Below, in pieces: positions 24,150 through 35,189 of a DNA stretch of 64,000 bases (its first letter is position 1; each line of letters opens with the position of its first letter). The notes under the pieces were generated by a model. That model made no database searches, had not been told where the DNA came from, and saw nothing but the letters and a program-made list of their open reading frames with translations. The stretch is from positions 390,033 through 454,032 of the forward strand of contig JAKSZT010054011.1 of assembly GCA_026826555.1 (NCBI GenBank), written 5' to 3'. The stretch comes from Tolypeutes matacus (taxonomy: Eukaryota; Chordata; Mammalia; Cingulata; Chlamyphoridae). A program made the position numbers and the translations under genes.

Positions 24150-24335
24150 CACTTAACTTTCATAATAATTGTGCAAGGCAGATTTTTATCCCTATATTGC
24201 AGAAGAGAAAACTGAGGCTCAGAGATGTAAAATAACCTGTACCAAATCACACTGCTAGTAAATGATTGAGTCAGAACTCAATCCCAGGTCTGTGTGACTT
24301 CCAAACTCACACTCTTAAACACTACCTTTTGATAA
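24150..24335 (-). repeat. MIR SINE
   Basis: Reverse-complement MIR core is clear: 'tgcagaagagaaaactgagg...gagatgtaaaataacc...aaatcacactgctagtaaatg...aatcccaggtctg'. Confidence 0.8.
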
Positions 24336-24539
24336 TAATTGGTTGGTTCAGACACAAGCCTCAGAAAACCACAGGCAATCACCCAACCCAAAGGACCTCA
24401 ATGGCAAGGAGGCAAATGGGGTTAGGGGATATGCATCCCTCATCTGAGAGGTTCTGCTTAGGAAAAAGCCTTCAGAAACAATTATCCTTCTACTCAACCC
24501 TACACCAAGCCTTCTTTACATTCTAGTGTCACAGTACTA

Positions 24540-24645
24540 AGTCCTTTATATACATTACTTCATTTAGTCCATACAAGAACTGTAAGAGAGAAATACTATT
24601 ATTTTTCCCATTTTGCAGATAAAAAACCCGAGGTAAAGTGAAGAA
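24540..24645 (-). repeat. MIR fragment
   Basis: Reverse-complement MIR 3' half: 'acattacttcatttagtcc...tactattatttttcccattt...cagataaaaaaccc'. Confidence 0.65.
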
Positions 24646-25134
24646 TGCCTATTTATCAGGGAATGATTTATGGGAGTATTTCTTGGAACTAGGACAAGGG
24701 GGAGGGTAGAAATATTTAATGAATGAAGGGCAATAGTTGAGAGCACTCTTGAAAACAAAGTACCTGAAAATAACGTGACTGTCTTGATTCTTCCAAATCT
24801 CCCAACAGATCAGTTGACTCTGTCATTTATTCACTAATCTATTCACTCAGACACTATTAAGCAATAAAGAATCATTGAATAGGCAATTCTGATGATATGA
24901 CCAGTTATGGATCCACTGATGTGGTCCAACTTATACATGAGCTGATAGAATATTCCTTCCCAGTTGCCACACAGCAAACTATTGGCAGTCCAGGGAAACC
25001 CCAGTTGTCTGAGTCTCAGTCCAGTGTTCTTCCCACAGTTTATTGCTTCTTTGAGCAGACTGGCCACAGCACACATACTGGTTGAGGCTACCAGAGATCG
25101 GCTTTGCTCACAGTCATTCAATTCCCATAGTTTT

Positions 25135-25250
25135 TGAGTCTCTATTCTGTGACAATGAGTTCCTTTAGGAGAGGGTCTGTGTCTTGTCCACCATCTTATC
25201 CCCAGTACCTGGCACATATAAATTCTCAAACTTTAGGGCAGTGAATAAGT
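25135..25250 (+). repeat. L2 LINE 3' tail
   Basis: Sense L2 end: 'ttaggagagggtctgtgtc...ccatcttatccccagtacc...ctggcacatataaattctca'. Confidence 0.6.
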
Positions 25251-25324
25251 GAATGAAATGGACAGCAATATAAGGCTTTCTGAAAAATCCAGGAGAATGA
25301 TAGGCTATGATCATTTTGATGATT

Positions 25325-25550
25325 AAGATCTCAGGATCTGGAGTCAGACAGGCCTGGACTCATGCCTGGTGGTATGACCTCAAACAAGACACATATCCTC
25401 TCTGTGCCTCAGTTTCCCTCATCTTCAACATGGGGATAATAGTAGGTGTCACCATATGGGTTGGTTGTAAAGCTTAAATGTGATAGTGCTTGAAAAGGGT
25501 TTAGTTTAATGCTTCAGAATATATTAAGAGCTCAGTACATATCAGCTTTT
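25325..25550 (+). repeat. MIR SINE, nearly full length
   Basis: Sense MIR: 'ctggagtcagacaggcctgg', 'ctctctgtgcctcagtttcc', 'aacatggggataatag', then a tail with 'agagctcagtacat'. Confidence 0.8.
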
Positions 25551-25605
25551 GATTTCCTTATTATCTCATTGAATTGATCAGATATATGGACATAGGGGAC
25601 CTTTA

Positions 25606-26516
25606 TTTATTTAATAATTTTATTTTTTTAATTTTCAAAAAGATAATTAGATTATACAAATGCCACATAAAAAAATATAGGGAATTCCCTATGCCCCACT
25701 CCCCACACCTCCCACATTAACAACATCCTTCATTAGTAAGGTACATCATTGCAATTGATGAGCACATTTTGGAGCATTGCTACTAAGCGTGGATTAAAGT
25801 TTATATTGTAGTTTACACTCTCTCCCACCCAATTTGGTAGGTTATGGCAAGATTTATAATGGTCTGTATCTGTCATTGCAATGTCATTCAGGACAATTCC
25901 CAAGTCCCAAAAATGCCCCTGTGTTACACCTGTTTTTTCCTCTCCCTGCCCTCAGAACCTCCAGTGGCCATTGTCTCCACATCAATGATATTTTGATTCT
26001 AGCAATAGAAATTTTAAGTCTATAGTAGAATACCAGTAAGTCTACTTTAGTCCATAGTTCATTCCCCAATCCTGAGGATTCTGGGATGGTGATGTCCATT
26101 CCACCTCTAATTGAGAGGGGGCTGCGATCCCTTGGGGCTGATGGATGGGACTCTCTTCCTTGCAGTTGTAGACTCTCTCAGTTCCTTGGTATGGTGGTTG
26201 TCCATCATCACCTCCATGTTAGTTTTCCTGGGTGAGACCAATGAACTGGAGAGTAGGTGTTGCAACTCCATTGAGATTCAGGGCTCAGCTGGCACATGGA
26301 GAGCCCAAAGATTTAAGTCTTTTGGACATACACCTACCAACTTTAGTACTAATTATAGGTTCAAATAGAAGGATAGAAGATCCATGTGTAGGGAAACCAC
26401 AACTGAGTCCAACTCTGTCACTCTGGGGAGCATAAATTCCAAAGTAGGGCCCACTGGTAAGGTGCCAAACTCCTGAGGTATCTGCCCTGACTATAATGTC
26501 TGGATGTCTCCAGAGC
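25606..26516 (-). mobile_element. 0.9-kb LINE-like insertion (tail type B), 15-bp TSD
   Basis: Perfect TSD cataggggaccttta at 25591-25605 and 26517-26531. The left edge is an AT-rich 3' end followed by the type-B block (agattatac...gggaattccctatgcccc...aacatccttcattag...gtacatcattgcaattgatg) shared with 179, 38892 and 62631. This is the longest type-B copy here and continues far beyond the shared part (ctgccctcagaacctcc..., gatggtgatgtccattccacc...) without reaching recognisable ORF2. Either this lineage has a very long 3' UTR or it is a distinct retroelement. No coding frame of note. Confidence 0.85.
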
Positions 26517-26531
26517 CATAGGGGACCTTTA

Positions 26532-27869
26532 AATCACAGGGCAGCGGTGAGACTGCACTTGTCATATTTGGGAGACATGGAAGACGGTGGCTTGCCTGTC
26601 ATGAAGGGCAGTGAGGGGATCATGTCAGGCTTGTAGATTGGTACCCTGTTAGGCAGACTTTAAGGCCATTCAGAAGGCAGAGGCATTGAGCTCTGCTCCT
26701 GGAGGAAATGAGAAGCTATTGAGCTGCTTTAAGCACCACTAGGAAATCTCACAAGTCATTTCCTTTGACCTAAAAGTACAGCATGAGTTTCATCTCTTCA
26801 GAACTGGAAGAGGGTTCTCTTTTCTTAAAACACCCTTGTTTTTGAAGTTGCTGTCTGGATAAGGAGTGACCAGAATATTTCAAAGGGATGATTCCGCTAT
26901 CTTAATGATTTCTTTCTCCCTCTTTTTCTTCTCTCTCCTGAAATACTGGTGTCACTCTGCAGGCTTCGGATGAGGTATAGAAATAGTTAGGCTCACAATG
27001 TGAATTATATATTCAAGGCCAACCAGATGCTATCTGCTGAAAAGATGCTCTGGAGCTCAAGGCTGTATTTGAGCTATGGCATATTCCTGCTTCCACTGAG
27101 TTTGTCAACAGACTCAACCTCTAGTTCCCAGGATTCACACACACATTGCTCAAAGCATTGGATATGCCGTCATCAGCCCGTTATAAGAATTCTCCTTCAG
27201 TCTTGGCTGCTTGTGGTGCACTGGGGGGTGGTATCTTTGAAATGGGAGAACCTATCACTGCTGCTTGAATGTACTCTTTCTATTCCTTTGTGTATTTTAT
27301 AGATGGATCCTTTTTCACGGTGGCTTATGCTACCCATCAAGTTTCTGACAGCGTCATCTGTCATGGCAAAAGGCCAGTGTGCATAGCATTTTTAAAAATA
27401 AAGATTTGTTTGTTTCTTTCAGGTCAGTGAGAGGGAGTATATGACTGAGGAATGAATGCCTCCTATACATCACTGATATCCATTCTCCCCAGGACTGTGG
27501 AACGTTAAGCCTTAAAAGGAAGTGAAGAGATCTTTTAGTTTATCTCTTGGTCTCCACCTAGGATTGCCAGAGGGAGCCCATAAAACAAGCTATGCTGGGT
27601 ATCTACTCAGCACCCCATCAGGGTCTGTGTTAGGTGCTGGGGCTCAGAGTCTACACGACATGATTTATAAACTGAATCCTCACAGAGGACGGGTGGAAAT
27701 TTGTAAATCAATAAGATGTTAAGTACGTTAATAGAAGTGAGTATGGCAGAGGTACATGCCCATCCCCCATTTTATCGATGTATTAATTTTATTTTTTATT
27801 TTTTTTTTACTATTATACATTTTACAAAAACATTTTTTTTTCATTTACCTGAGCATGGCTTTGTTTTTC
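26532..27869. other. Mostly single-copy stretch, weak L2-like part
   Basis: Nothing nameable in 26532-27580. A frame at 27000-27302 (100 codons) has no recognisable domain. About 27590-27720 looks faintly like reverse L2/MIR (ctcagcaccccatcaggg...gtgttaggtgctggggctcag). 27780-27869 is a T-rich tract. Confidence 0.35.
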
Positions 27870-28068
27870 TTTTTTTCTTTTCTTTTTTTTTTTTTTTAAA
27901 TATTTTATTTATTTATTAATTTATCCCCCCCATGCTGCTTGTGCTTGCTGGGTCAGCTAACCACGCCGTGCGGGCGGGCTTGCCTTCACCAGGAGGCCCC
28001 GGGAACCGAACCCGGGGCCTCCCATATGGTAAACGGGAGCCCTACTGATTGAGCCACAGCCGCTTCCC
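27870..28068 (-). mobile_element. Monomeric DAS-type SINE, well preserved
   Basis: In reverse complement it has intact tRNA-like promoter boxes: A box tggctcaatcagtaggg and B box ggttcggttcccggg, then 'gcctcctggtgaaggcaagc' and a long A-rich tail. TSD tgtttttc at 27862-27869 and 28069-28076. It is the best-preserved SINE in the window and has several CpG sites, both signs of recent insertion. Confidence 0.92.
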
Positions 28069-28500
28069 TGTTTTTCATATTCTAATAATCATAAGCTGGA
28101 ACAGAGATCTCTACTTTGTTCACTTTGTTCCTTTAGCATTGAGAATCATGAATGAAATGAAAGTTAGGTCATTTTAGAATTTCTCCCACTAGTAATAATT
28201 CTGTGAATTGGGACAGAATTTTCTCTCCCTTTACCTTAAGTCACTTTTCCTCATGATGATGCTGTACAAACTTGACAAATGTTATTCCTATTTATGGATG
28301 GGGAAAGTAAGGTACAGAATTATCAGATCCCTAGCTGAGTCCTCAGTATGCACCATCAGGGAAAGAGTTGATGATGATTTGTTAAAACTCTCACAGACAG
28401 GAGAGCATGTGGTGAAAAGCCAGGCTGAGAGATTGGAATAAATATCAAAACACAACCAAAGCATTTCATACAATGGCTGAGCACAGTAAATTAATTAAAA

Positions 28501-28636
28501 AAATTTTTTTCTATTCTGCTCCCCCACCCCCACCGCCAGATGGCTCCCTTGTCTGTCTGCTTGTCTTCCTCAGGAGGCACTGGGAACTGAACCCGGAACC
28601 TCCCATGTGGGAGGTGGGTACCACATCCGCTCCCCA
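28501..28636 (-). mobile_element. DAS-type SINE lacking its A-box region
   Basis: B box (gggttcagttccc in reverse complement) and the 'gtgcctcctgagg' block are present. The stretch that should hold the A box is missing, so ggatgtgg runs straight into tacccacctcccac. Imperfect flanks around aaattaattaa (28488-28498) and aataattaa (28640-28648) fit a decayed TSD. Confidence 0.8.
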
Positions 28637-28649
28637 GGAAATAATTAAG

Positions 28650-29859
28650 AGCAGTCCTTAGTCTTATCAGGAAACAAAGGTGTCCTGATTCTCAGTGTCT
28701 TGTCTGCTGGACTCCATTTCTCCCCTTACTTTTATCATGGCTGTAACATGGGGAATGCTTTTAGGGCTGCAATAAAGGGAGAGGGGGAGTTTTGGTTTTG
28801 GGGTTAAATGAGATGAAGATTGTAAAGTCCTGGGTACTAGGCTTGGCACAAACTTTTAGCTCAGGGAAAAGTAGCTGTGGTTAGTATTGTTATCCTTATC
28901 ATTTCTTAAACACTATTTATCTTTCCTTGTTTGCCGTGGGAAGACAGTACTAATTTCTTTTCAGGCTCATGTAAAACAGGTAGCCAGCTTTGGGCCGATC
29001 TCATGGGTGGCAATAAGAGGACGCCAACCAGAATTCCAAATTCAGAGACGGTAGGATGGGCCTTCCGTGTACCCTGCCCGAGCCTCCCCAGAGGGCCTGT
29101 TAGTGCCTTCACTGCACATTCCTGGGTGAGGCTTTCCCTCCCGGGGAGGAACGTTTTATATAAAAAATACAATATCAAATTCTTCTGTCCTGTGGCATTT
29201 TCACCCACTGCCAGGTGCTACCTGGCATGCAACTTTGATTGACAATATTACTAATCCATTGTAATCATATTTTCATAATTAGTCCCTGCGAGGCTGGCTA
29301 GCTGCCTTTGCCCAGGTAAACTCCTGCCTGCTACAGAATGTTTTCACCAACTGTCACCTCCCCAGGAGGGAGCTGTGGGTCTAGCACCCACAGCTGTTAA
29401 TAAGAATTGCTTTTGTATTTGTTCCGATCTTTCCTGTTTGGTCTTTGGCTGCTAGGAATCCTTGCTTGATTAAAAGTTACAATTATTGACTCCAGACCTG
29501 AGGATACCAGAAATTGCTTTAGTTTTTCCACCTTCCTGATCACACACTGCCTGTTCCTCTTCTGTGGCTCTTTCCCTCATATCCTACCCCCACCTCCTTC
29601 CCCAAATCCCTGTGGCAAGGTTGAGGGGAAGCTTCAAAGGCGTTTCTGAATAAAAGAGCACACGGCAGGACATCAATTATTTAGCAGGCAAAGTTTTGGC
29701 ATGCATGGGGGCCTTTCCCTGCTTGTCTTGCTGAAGACGGCAAGAATATCGCTTTTGGAGGCTGCACCCTCCCTGCCCACTCTGACCACTATGGCCACTA
29801 AGGCTTGGTGAATCCCAAACCCTTCTGCATTCTGACTCTTCCCCAATTCAACAAAGGAT
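28650..29859. other. Single-copy stretch, candidate regulatory DNA
   Basis: No repeat or coding signal. Around 29215-29300 there is a homeodomain-style cluster: ttgattgacaatatt (PBX/MEIS-like), actaatcc (OTX-like) and several taatca/aattag cores. This is motif reading by eye. Such sites are common by chance in AT-rich DNA. Confidence 0.35.
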
Positions 29860-30110
29860 GCCAGTTACTCATTGAACACTTGCCATAGGCCAGCCACCAT
29901 ACCAAGGACGCCTGTCCTTCATCTTGTTTCATTCTTGCAACAACCTTAGGATGTAAGTACTAGCTGTTCTCTCCATGTTACAGAGGAGAAGCAGAGATAC
30001 CGGTGTCTTGCCCCAGGTTCCTTGGCTACAAGGTAGCAGAACTTGGACTCGAACTGGGTCTGCTTTCTCCAGAGCTAGTGGTTGTAACCACTGTGCTGCA
30101 TACCATCTGT
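29860..30110 (-). repeat. MIR SINE with L2/MIR-like extension
   Basis: Reverse MIR: 'ttgcaacaaccttaggatg', 'ccatgttacagaggagaagc', 'tggactcgaactgggtctgc', 'gtggttgtaaccactgtgctgc'. The first 60 bp (attgaacacttgccatagg) may be a separate fragment. Confidence 0.75.
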
Positions 30111-30594
30111 TGAGTGTGAACTAGAGGTACCAGCACTTCTAAGGAGGAGGTGGTGGTGGCGGTATCTTTGGGGAAACAGGGATCAGGGAGTCTTTGTGGA
30201 GGAGGCAGCCTTTGAGGAGGAAACTCTGGAGTCCTTTTGTGTAAATGGAGAAGTGCAGATGTATTTTCTTTGAGCCGTGGGCAGGGCTGGAATTGGGAAC
30301 TACTGTAGGACTAGCACAAGAGTATGTGGTCTTTGTCACTGGGCTCAGGTACCACTGGATCCTTTCTGTGTGGGCTTGTAACCCCAGATTCCTCAGCTTG
30401 AGGCTTTCCCGATGTCATCTCATAAATTAAAGCCAGAGTATCACTAGCTCCTGTTCTTGCCCACAAAACCACTCAACTATTTCTTGGCAATCTCCAGGAG
30501 TTTCTACTGGCATATCACCAGCTGCTTTACATAGGAGATGAGAAGGCATTTTTTTCAGTATATCTTGGATTCTGTTAGTTACTCTCTATTTGCT
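30110..30594. other. Unassigned stretch with a GGT-rich patch
   Basis: A short ggaggtggtggtggcggt run lies at about 30145-30162. Nothing else is recognised. Confidence 0.35.
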
Positions 30595-30800
30595 AATATT
30601 TGTGGAGTCTGCTAAGTGTTTTACATTTATTATCTCATTTAATCCTTTCATGCTTGGTGGGAGGTAGGCATTATTATGCCTAATTTACAGGTGAAGAAAC
30701 TGAGGTTTGGTGAAGTTAAGAAAATTGGCCAAATAGATAGTAAGGGTTGAGCCAGAATTTGAACATGGATGGAAGTTCATACTTTTAGTATCATTTTATT
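30595..30800 (-). repeat. MIR SINE
   Basis: Reverse MIR: 'attatctcatttaatcc', 'aatttacaggtgaagaaactg', 'gttgagccagaatttgaac'. Confidence 0.8.
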
Positions 30801-30926
30801 ATAATGAATTGCATGTTTGTGTGTATGGGGGGCATGGACAGAGGAGAGAATCTTTCTCTCTCAACAAAAAGAGAAATCCCCTTCAGCTCTTTGCCTAAAG
30901 CTTGCATTATTAATGTAATGACTTTT

Positions 30927-31014
30927 TTTTTTTGAGGTTCCTGGGGCTAGGGATTGAACCCAGAGCCTCATATGTGGATAGCCAGCACTCAAACACTGAG
31001 CCACATTGGCTTCC
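30927..31014 (-). mobile_element. Short DAS-type SINE monomer, 13-bp TSD
   Basis: T-run, then a head whose reverse complement contains tggctcagtgtttgag (A box) and gggttcaatccc (B box). TSD tgtaatgactttt (30914-30926) and tgtaatggctttt (31015-31027), one mismatch. Its body is only the tRNA-like monomer. Confidence 0.9.
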
Positions 31015-31156
31015 TGTAATGGCTTTTAAAACATAATAATTTTGAAGACCTAGGTGATCGCTCCCAGATGAAGTTTGCTCACACTGGGGATACAGGCACT
31101 GAGCTGATACACTGACCTCTGGGGGCATATGCCCAGCGAGTTGCTACACGATGCAT

Positions 31157-31510
31157 TGTGGGAATATAGGCTCAAGCACAACAGACACTTTCAGCAAATG
31201 GTCACTTTATTACTTACACAGCACAAAGGGTAGAGAAGAGCAGGGGAAGAGATCCCTTCATGGCCGGTCCCCAGGGAGGCCACCTGCTTGGGTCAGGGTC
31301 AGTGGATGGCAGCTCCATATGCCCTGCTTGGTGAAAGAGGAGAGACAAATCTGTGCTGGCGTATTTGTATAACCCAAGGGGAGGGGTCCTGCAAATGAGA
31401 GTTTCTGTTCTGATAAGTGGCTGGGGCTGCTTGTTCCCAGTGTCCAGAGTTAAGGTGTCCATCAGGCCTTTTCTTTAGACCCAACTACCCTGGCCTGTGG
31501 AATGGAAACA
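31157..31510 (-). mobile_element. Probable solo retroviral LTR
   Basis: In reverse complement the order fits an LTR: a possible TATA box (ttatacaaatacg), then a downstream AATAAA (gtaagtaataaagtgacc) about 50 bp before a terminal ...attcccaCA. The plus-strand edge therefore begins TGtgggaat at 31157. The U3 end is uncertain (31460-31510) and I could not find a short target duplication. No primer-binding site or coding region adjoins it, so it is either solo or a leftover 3' LTR. Confidence 0.5.
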
Positions 31511-32285
31511 TATTGAAATATGTGCACACAATAGAAAAGGAGAGGAGGGTTAGGTGGGGCTAGGAGATGGCCCTAGGTGTGTCCCTGACTTCTCCAGCCA
31601 CTTAACCTTTGGCTGATTTTAGAGAGTTGAAAATGCATTAAGAGGAAAATCCTACTGTAATCACAGTGAAATACACAGTGACCAAGGTCAAATTTCCCTA
31701 GGGAAGGTCTCCTAACAGGCTACCTATGCAATAGTGAATTCCTTTTAGAAAAAGAAGAGCATCCACAGGGACTCTGGAGCTCCAGCTCAAGGCATCTGTT
31801 AGTGGAAAAGGCTGGGATGTTCGTATCACCTAAATTTCCTAATAGGGACATAAGCTCAGCAGTAACTATTTAAGAAAATAAGGTAGACAGGTTCTTAGCC
31901 CTGGTTTGGTTTTGAACACAGCATCTCCTTGAGACTGTGTTCAGAATATGTACTCAAACAGAACTATTTCCTTACAGTTTCAAATGGTCCTATAATTTGA
32001 CCTTGGAATTCTAGATGGCCGAGGACCTAAAATGCCACAATAACATGGATTATATTTGTATCTGCAGGCCACTTTAACATATGGTACAAGGGGAGTCAGT
32101 TAGGAGTAATCACCTACTTTTTGCTGCCTCTTGTCCCCTGCCAACTTGCATAATTTGCCCTCCACTATTTATAGGTGTTTGAAGAGCCATCTGATGTGCT
32201 TATAATCTCCTCATATCTTTTGCTCTTGTCTTTACACCCCTCTGTGATGTCCATCTACTTCCGATATTGCCAGTAATCTTTTAAA
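31511..32285. other. Apparently single-copy stretch
   Basis: No coding or repeat signal recognised. Confidence 0.35.
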
Positions 32286-32430
32286 ACTCAGCAAATTCAA
32301 CAAAAGTTCATTACGAATCTACTATATTCCAGGTAGTGCACTACCATTGAGAGTCCCTGGCCTTTTGGGGTCGCTGGTGAGGGAGACACACATGAAACAA
32401 ATACATTCCTGACAAATAGTCTTTCTCCTG
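32286..32430 (-). repeat. L2 LINE 3' end
   Basis: Reverse L2 tail: 'ttcaacaaaagttcattacg...tactatattccaggtagtgc'. Confidence 0.55.
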
Positions 32431-32825
32431 TGAAGAAGAGTCTTTCCCCTTTCTCCTTTGGCCAAAGCTATAAACCTAAGCAGAGCTGTGTTCTCTGCCC
32501 AAATATCCTGCTCCTCTCTGTTAAGCTGCATATTGTTGCCTGATCCCTAAATCAGCTCCAAGCACCTCTCAGAACCACTCTTCTAGCTCCAGCCTGCTGC
32601 AGGTTGCTCAGACATGGATCCATGCCCAAGACTGGGAAGGCAGTGATGTGGATGGGGACCAATGACATGGAGATCGTGGGCAGAACCCATACTCCCCTAC
32701 TTGCCTGGGCCTTTTCCTCTAGGAACCCTCACACACAAGCATTTAAAAAGGCCATCCCAAACTCTTTTACAGATATGCCTAGAATTTGGGTCAAAATTAT
32801 TTTACACACACACACACATTCTTTC

Positions 32826-32926
32826 TTTTTTTTTTTTTTTTTTTACCGGGAGGTCCCGGGGATTGAACCCGGGTCCCTCCATATGGGAGACGGACGCCCA
32901 ACCAGTTGAGCCACATCCAACCCCCG
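32826..32926 (-). mobile_element. Short DAS-type SINE monomer, perfect 13-bp TSD
   Basis: TSD cacacattctttc at 32813-32825 and 32927-32939, its left copy overlapping a (CA)n run. Reverse complement shows A box tggctcaactggttggg and B box gggttcaatcccc with few decayed positions. The plus-strand frames at 32604-32946 cross this SINE and are not genes. Confidence 0.93.
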
Positions 32927-33214
32927 CACACATTCTTTCAAGGTGAGTTTGGGGGACCTTCTGTGAAGAGGACTCTGAAAGATTAAGGGAGCATTCCATG
33001 TTGAAGAGGCAAGAAAAGGTTTCAGATAATTTGGTTGGTGATCTACTTCAGCAGTGCTACTGGGATCCAGAGATTAGAGGAATAAGCTCCTTTGTTACCA
33101 TAATTCCTAAAGTATTATTGAGCTGTGCATGGCGATTCCACCATGGAAGCATTATGAGTAAAACACGCACTTCAGATTTTTTTTTCTTGAGAGTTGGTGG
33201 GGTTTCTCATAGAG

Positions 33215-33428
33215 GCGTGACTCCATTCTGTTGGAAATGCTCTTCCTCCAGAAATTTGCACACTGGATCCTTATTAGTTCTTAGCTCAAATGTCACGTCT
33301 TCAGAGAGTCTTTTTTTATATTCAAGCTAGACCCGTTCCTCCATCCCACCCTGCAATCTCTATCACATCATTCAATATCTATTTTAAATGACACTTATCA
33401 TTGTCTGATATTATCTTGTCTGCCTGCC

Positions 33429-33500
<72 letters not shown>

Positions 33501-33715
33501 CCTACCTACCTACCTACCTACCTACCTACCTACCTACCTACCTACCTATCATCTATGTCTCCCTCCAGGTCTCGCCCCCTCTAACACACATACATACACA
33601 CTTACCAGAAAGAAAACTGCAATAGCAGAGTTCTTGTCAGTTTTGTTTCCATCACCTGAAACAACACCTATCACATATTAGGGGCTAAATAAAAACTTGT
33701 TGAATGACTAGATTA
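33215..33715 (+). repeat. L2 LINE, interrupted by a microsatellite
   Basis: Sense L2: 'tggaaatgctcttcctccag', 'ttagctcaaatgtcacgtc', 'tatcattgtctgatattatc' up to about 33428. It resumes after the tetranucleotide array at about 33618 with 'ttttgtttccatcacctg' and the tail 'ggggctaaataaaaacttg'. Confidence 0.7.
33430..33548 (+). repeat. Compound microsatellite (TCTA)n then (CCTA)n
   Basis: About 71 bp of uninterrupted TCTA units (33430-33500) switch cleanly to about 48 bp of CCTA units (33501-33548). The 74-codon 'protein' across it (repeated YLSI then YLPT) is an artefact of the array. Confidence 0.98.
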
Positions 33716-34439
33716 ATTTTTTCCCCCAGAATGTTTGCTAGATGACTAGAGGTATTAAGCATCTTAGAACAGTTTTTCCTTCCCTTTTGGGAGAAAATAA
33801 TTGGCTCATTGAGGACTGCATCTACATTGGCATCACCTTCTACCCTGTGGAGCCTGAAATGTTAATAATCAGGAGAATTGGCAGTCCTTGTTTTGTCACT
33901 GCTCTAGCCTCAATGCCTCTTGAGTTGGGAAATGTTTGCCACTTCAGTTCTCATCTGCAGCTTTGTGGGGAATAGCAGCAGTGCTGGAGGAAATGCCCTG
34001 GGAGTTCTTTGACTGCTCTCCAGGAGACAGGTGCTCAAGTCTTAGCAGAAGCTATGAATTTGGGGGGGACTCTGAACCGAGCTGGAGCCCCCTACCACTG
34101 TGCACATAACAGATGAAACGAGTGACTGGGCAGCGATACAGACTCTGAAAGAACTGGAAATGTGTTCTCACAGACTCAGGGCTTGAGAAACATCAAGAAA
34201 CAAATCTTTTTCTTCCCCCCTTCCCCCCTGTTCCCCTGCCTACCTTCCTAACTCCCCTGCCTCTCTTTTTCCTCTGCTCACTGATCAAATTTGTAGTCTG
34301 GAATCTCAGCCATTCTGCTTTATAGAGGTCTGAAGTCACACTACAAACTAAAATGACACATTCTGCTATGGTATGAAAATAAGATGAACCCCTGGATTTA
34401 AGTTAATGTCTCTTAAGTAGCTTGATAGAGGGAAAATAA
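33716..34439. other. Apparently single-copy stretch
   Basis: Nothing firmly identified. About 33815-33900 (gcatctacattggcatcacc) faintly recalls a MER5-like element but is too decayed to call. Confidence 0.35.
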
Positions 34440-34685
34440 TTCCTTAGTACTTTACAGCTTACATAGTTATTTCATATTCATTATTGCATTGAATTATTAG
34501 AAAATCTTTGTGAAGTATACAGCAATTTTTTATCACCTTCTGAAGGATAAGGACACTGAGATTCAGAGAGGATGGCTTTACCAAGTACAAACAGTTAAAA
34601 AGGGGCAGAACTGGAATTCAAATCCTGTTAATGAGATTCCACGGCCAGTGTTCTTTTCATTACTTCACAGCTGCCTCCTCGGACT
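34440..34685 (-). repeat. MIR SINE
   Basis: Reverse MIR: 'ctgaaggataaggacactgag', 'ggcagaactggaattcaaatc', 'ggccagtgttcttttcatta'. The 70-codon frame here is shadow. Confidence 0.7.
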
Positions 34686-35189
34686 TAAATTGGAATATAT
34701 AATTTTAGATACTGGCCCATAAAGAAAGTGAAATTTTGTGGCTTAGTTCTGTAAGACATTTTAAAAGTACAAGCAAATAAGGAGAAAAGCAACATTCAAC
34801 TTTCAGGAAACTCCCTAAAGGAGGTCATGGCGCAACCTGTGTGCTTGTGCAAGAGAGAAAGGTGGAGAGAGGTATGACAAAGGAATTGCTTCTGGGTAGG
34901 TGTAGAGGCTCAGTTGTGGCGAGATATTTTCAGATTCAGGAAAATGTAGTAAAGTTTTCTTGGTACTGTAATTCTCAATAGGTCCCAGCCTTAGGCATCT
35001 TAACTATTTCCTTCAATCCTGCCTATTGCTAATTTGATAATGAAATGATATATATGACAACTATCTTTGGGGATTGAACACTTCCATTCACATTAGTAAA
35101 AGTACTTCAGCTATAAAACTATTCCATCACTCCAAGGAAAGCTCATTGTGGAGTTATATCTTTGTGGCTAGAGCTTTTTTGGTATGAAA
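34686..35189. other. Apparently single-copy stretch
   Basis: No feature recognised. Confidence 0.35.

Noticed and set aside
12717..32926. tRNA genes, suggested by good A and B boxes at several sites
   Set aside because: Each lies at the head of a SINE with an A-rich tail and target-site duplication, so they are tRNA-derived SINEs, not tRNA genes.
33430..33548. Possible CRISPR-like or satellite array
   Set aside because: Pure tetranucleotide repeat without spacers in a mammalian genome; an ordinary microsatellite.
33401..33625. Repetitive 74-codon protein with YLSI and YLPT repeats
   Set aside because: It is the translation of the TCTA/CCTA microsatellite.
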